Assembly: GCA_016176745.1 (NCBI GenBank)
Contig: JACOWO010000003.1
Location: forward strand, 1 to 23,133
Source: Nitrosopumilales archaeon
GTDB taxonomy: Archaea; Thermoproteota; Nitrososphaeria; Nitrososphaerales; Nitrosopumilaceae
Reading direction: 5' to 3'
Length of the DNA: 23,133 bases
Shown: positions 22,318 through 23,133 of the stretch, piece by piece
How positions within the stretch are numbered: the first letter of the stretch is position 1
How the letters are laid out: every line of letters starts with the position of its first letter
Translations under genes and position numbers: made by a program
Notes under the pieces: generated by a model
What the model was told of the DNA's origin: nothing
The model's database searches: none
What the model saw: only the letters and a program-made list of their open reading frames with translations

Positions 22318-23080
22318 TCTTTACCATGTTTGCGATGTTGGCTGCTACTGCCCCTGCTCCAATACCGTTGTCGATATTCACAACTGACAAGCCAAGTGAA
22401 CAGCTTTGCAACATTGAGGCAAGGGCTGCCACTCCTTTTTCACCATAACCATACCCCACAGATGTTGGAACTCCAATTACTGGAATGTTTACAAGTGATG
22501 AGACAAGTGACGCCAGTGCTCCTTCCATTCCAGCTACAACGATTATTGATGATACATCTTCAGAAATGAGTTTTTTTAAAACAGGAAACATTCTATGCAT
22601 TCCGGCAATTCCAATGTCATAGCTGCAAATGCATGTGCAATTCATTGCCTCACACATGAGCCTGGCCTCTTCAGCAATCCCAATGTCAGATGTTCCTGCA
22701 GTCACAATTCCAACCTTTCCGCCGTTTTTTTGTGTATCCTTTTTGTAAATTAGAACCGAAGTAGAGTTCTTTCCTGTCTTTATTTTTAGCCTACTTTTTT
22801 TTGCAAAACTAACTATTTTGGAATAATCATTTTTCTTTAGCCTAGAAACCAATACACAATCAGATTTTGCCAAAACTTTTTTTATGATGCTTTTGATTTC
22901 CTCAGGCTGTTTGTTTTCAGCAAAGATAACTTCAGGAATTCCCTTCCTATGTTTTCGTCCAGTATCAAGCTTGGCATAGTCTTCGATTTTGTCAATTGAA
23001 TGAAGGGAAAGCATCTTTTGTGCTTTTGAAACAGAAATTTTTCCCAAACTTAATGACTGTAAAATATCGTAAAGCTCCAT
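22304..23080 (-). CDS. larB: LarB: nickel-pincer cofactor biosynthesis protein (PurE-like)
   Basis: 258 aa. LarB carboxylates and hydrolyses nicotinic acid adenine dinucleotide in synthesis of the nickel-pincer nucleotide used by lactate racemase and relatives. An N-terminal helical domain (about 1-120, with DTGRKHRKGIPEVIFAENK) precedes a C-terminal PurE/AIR-carboxylase-like domain (GKVGIVTAGTSDIGIAEEA, YDIGIAGMHRMF, VVAGMEGALASLVSSLV, IGVPTSVGYGYGEKG, and NIDNGIGAGAVAANIANM). This architecture distinguishes it from PurE, which is shorter and lacks the N-domain. ATG at 23080, with minus-strand ATTTATAAG (23111-23119) 31-39 bp upstream. No larC, larE or larA lies in the window. Confidence 0.91.
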   Translation of the reverse strand: MELYDILQSLSLGKISVSKAQKMLSLHSIDKIEDYAKLDTGRKHRKGIPEVIFAENKQPEEIKSIIKKVLAKSDCVLVSRLKKNDYSKIVSFAKKSRLKIKTGKNSTSVLIYKKDTQKNGGKVGIVTAGTSDIGIAEEARLMCEAMNCTCICSYDIGIAGMHRMFPVLKKLISEDVSSIIVVAGMEGALASLVSSLVNIPVIGVPTSVGYGYGEKGVAALASMLQSCSLGLSVVNIDNGIGAGAVAANIANMVKTRYQ

Positions 23081-23133
23081 GTCTTGCTACTATGTATTTT
23101 GGTTAAAAATCTTATAAATTAAAGACCTGATAT

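Overview
The window looks like a compact, AT-rich genome segment from an ammonia-oxidising archaeon of the Nitrosopumilus type (Thaumarchaeota/Nitrososphaerota, probably marine). The reasons are: archaeal forms of ribosomal proteins S2, S4 and S13 and of RNA polymerase subunit N; an archaeal mevalonate-pathway pair (mevalonate kinase and isopentenyl phosphate kinase); a secreted multicopper oxidase translationally coupled to a ZIP metal permease; a CFI-box surface protein; and TATA elements about 25-35 bp upstream of many start codons (including TTG/GTG starts), as expected for leaderless archaeal mRNAs. No mobile element, CRISPR array or prophage was seen, and no gene-free stretch exceeds 300 bp.

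Layout. (1) 1-4583, minus strand: a tightly packed operon rpoN - enolase - rpsB - MEMO - mevalonate kinase - isopentenyl phosphate kinase (the last cut by the window edge). (2) 4634-4718: tRNA-Leu(GAG), divergent from rpoN and apparently sharing its TATA region. (3) 4733-5356, minus: translin-family protein. (4) 5418-7642, plus: NAD(P)H-hydrate epimerase, a metallo-beta-lactamase-fold hydrolase that appears to have an internal deletion, and a CobT-like protein with a fresh-looking 15-bp tandem duplication. (5) 7635-10671, minus: rpsM (S13, with a long repetitive Lys/Ala tail), rpsD (S4) and glmS. (6) 10790-14060, plus: a MoxR/ChlI-type AAA ATPase, a von Willebrand A (ChlD-like) protein and a small winged-helix protein. 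(7) 14053-14541, minus: a small two-TM membrane protein. (8) 14681-18239: a metal block, with multicopper oxidase + ZIP permease on the plus strand meeting a long CDF exporter on the minus strand; a DtxR/IdeR-like palindrome lies next to the oxidase TATA box. (9) 18371-19932, plus: a Cys-repeat/CFI-box membrane protein and an orphan 139-aa protein. (10) 19934-23080: a B12-binding-type radical SAM protein (minus), a VIT1/CCC1 iron/manganese transporter (plus) and LarB (minus).

How the genes fit together: housekeeping translation, glycolysis and lipid-precursor genes fill the first half. The second half concentrates metal handling: a copper oxidase, a ZIP importer, a CDF exporter, a VIT1-type transporter and LarB (a nickel-pincer cofactor enzyme). 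The most unusual points are the triplicated cytoplasmic domain of the CDF exporter, the candidate metal-responsive operator before the oxidase-ZIP operon, the deletion that removes a metal ligand from the MBL-fold enzyme, the neighbouring 15-bp duplication, and the repetitive tail of S13. All calls are from reading the sequence; no database search was possible.
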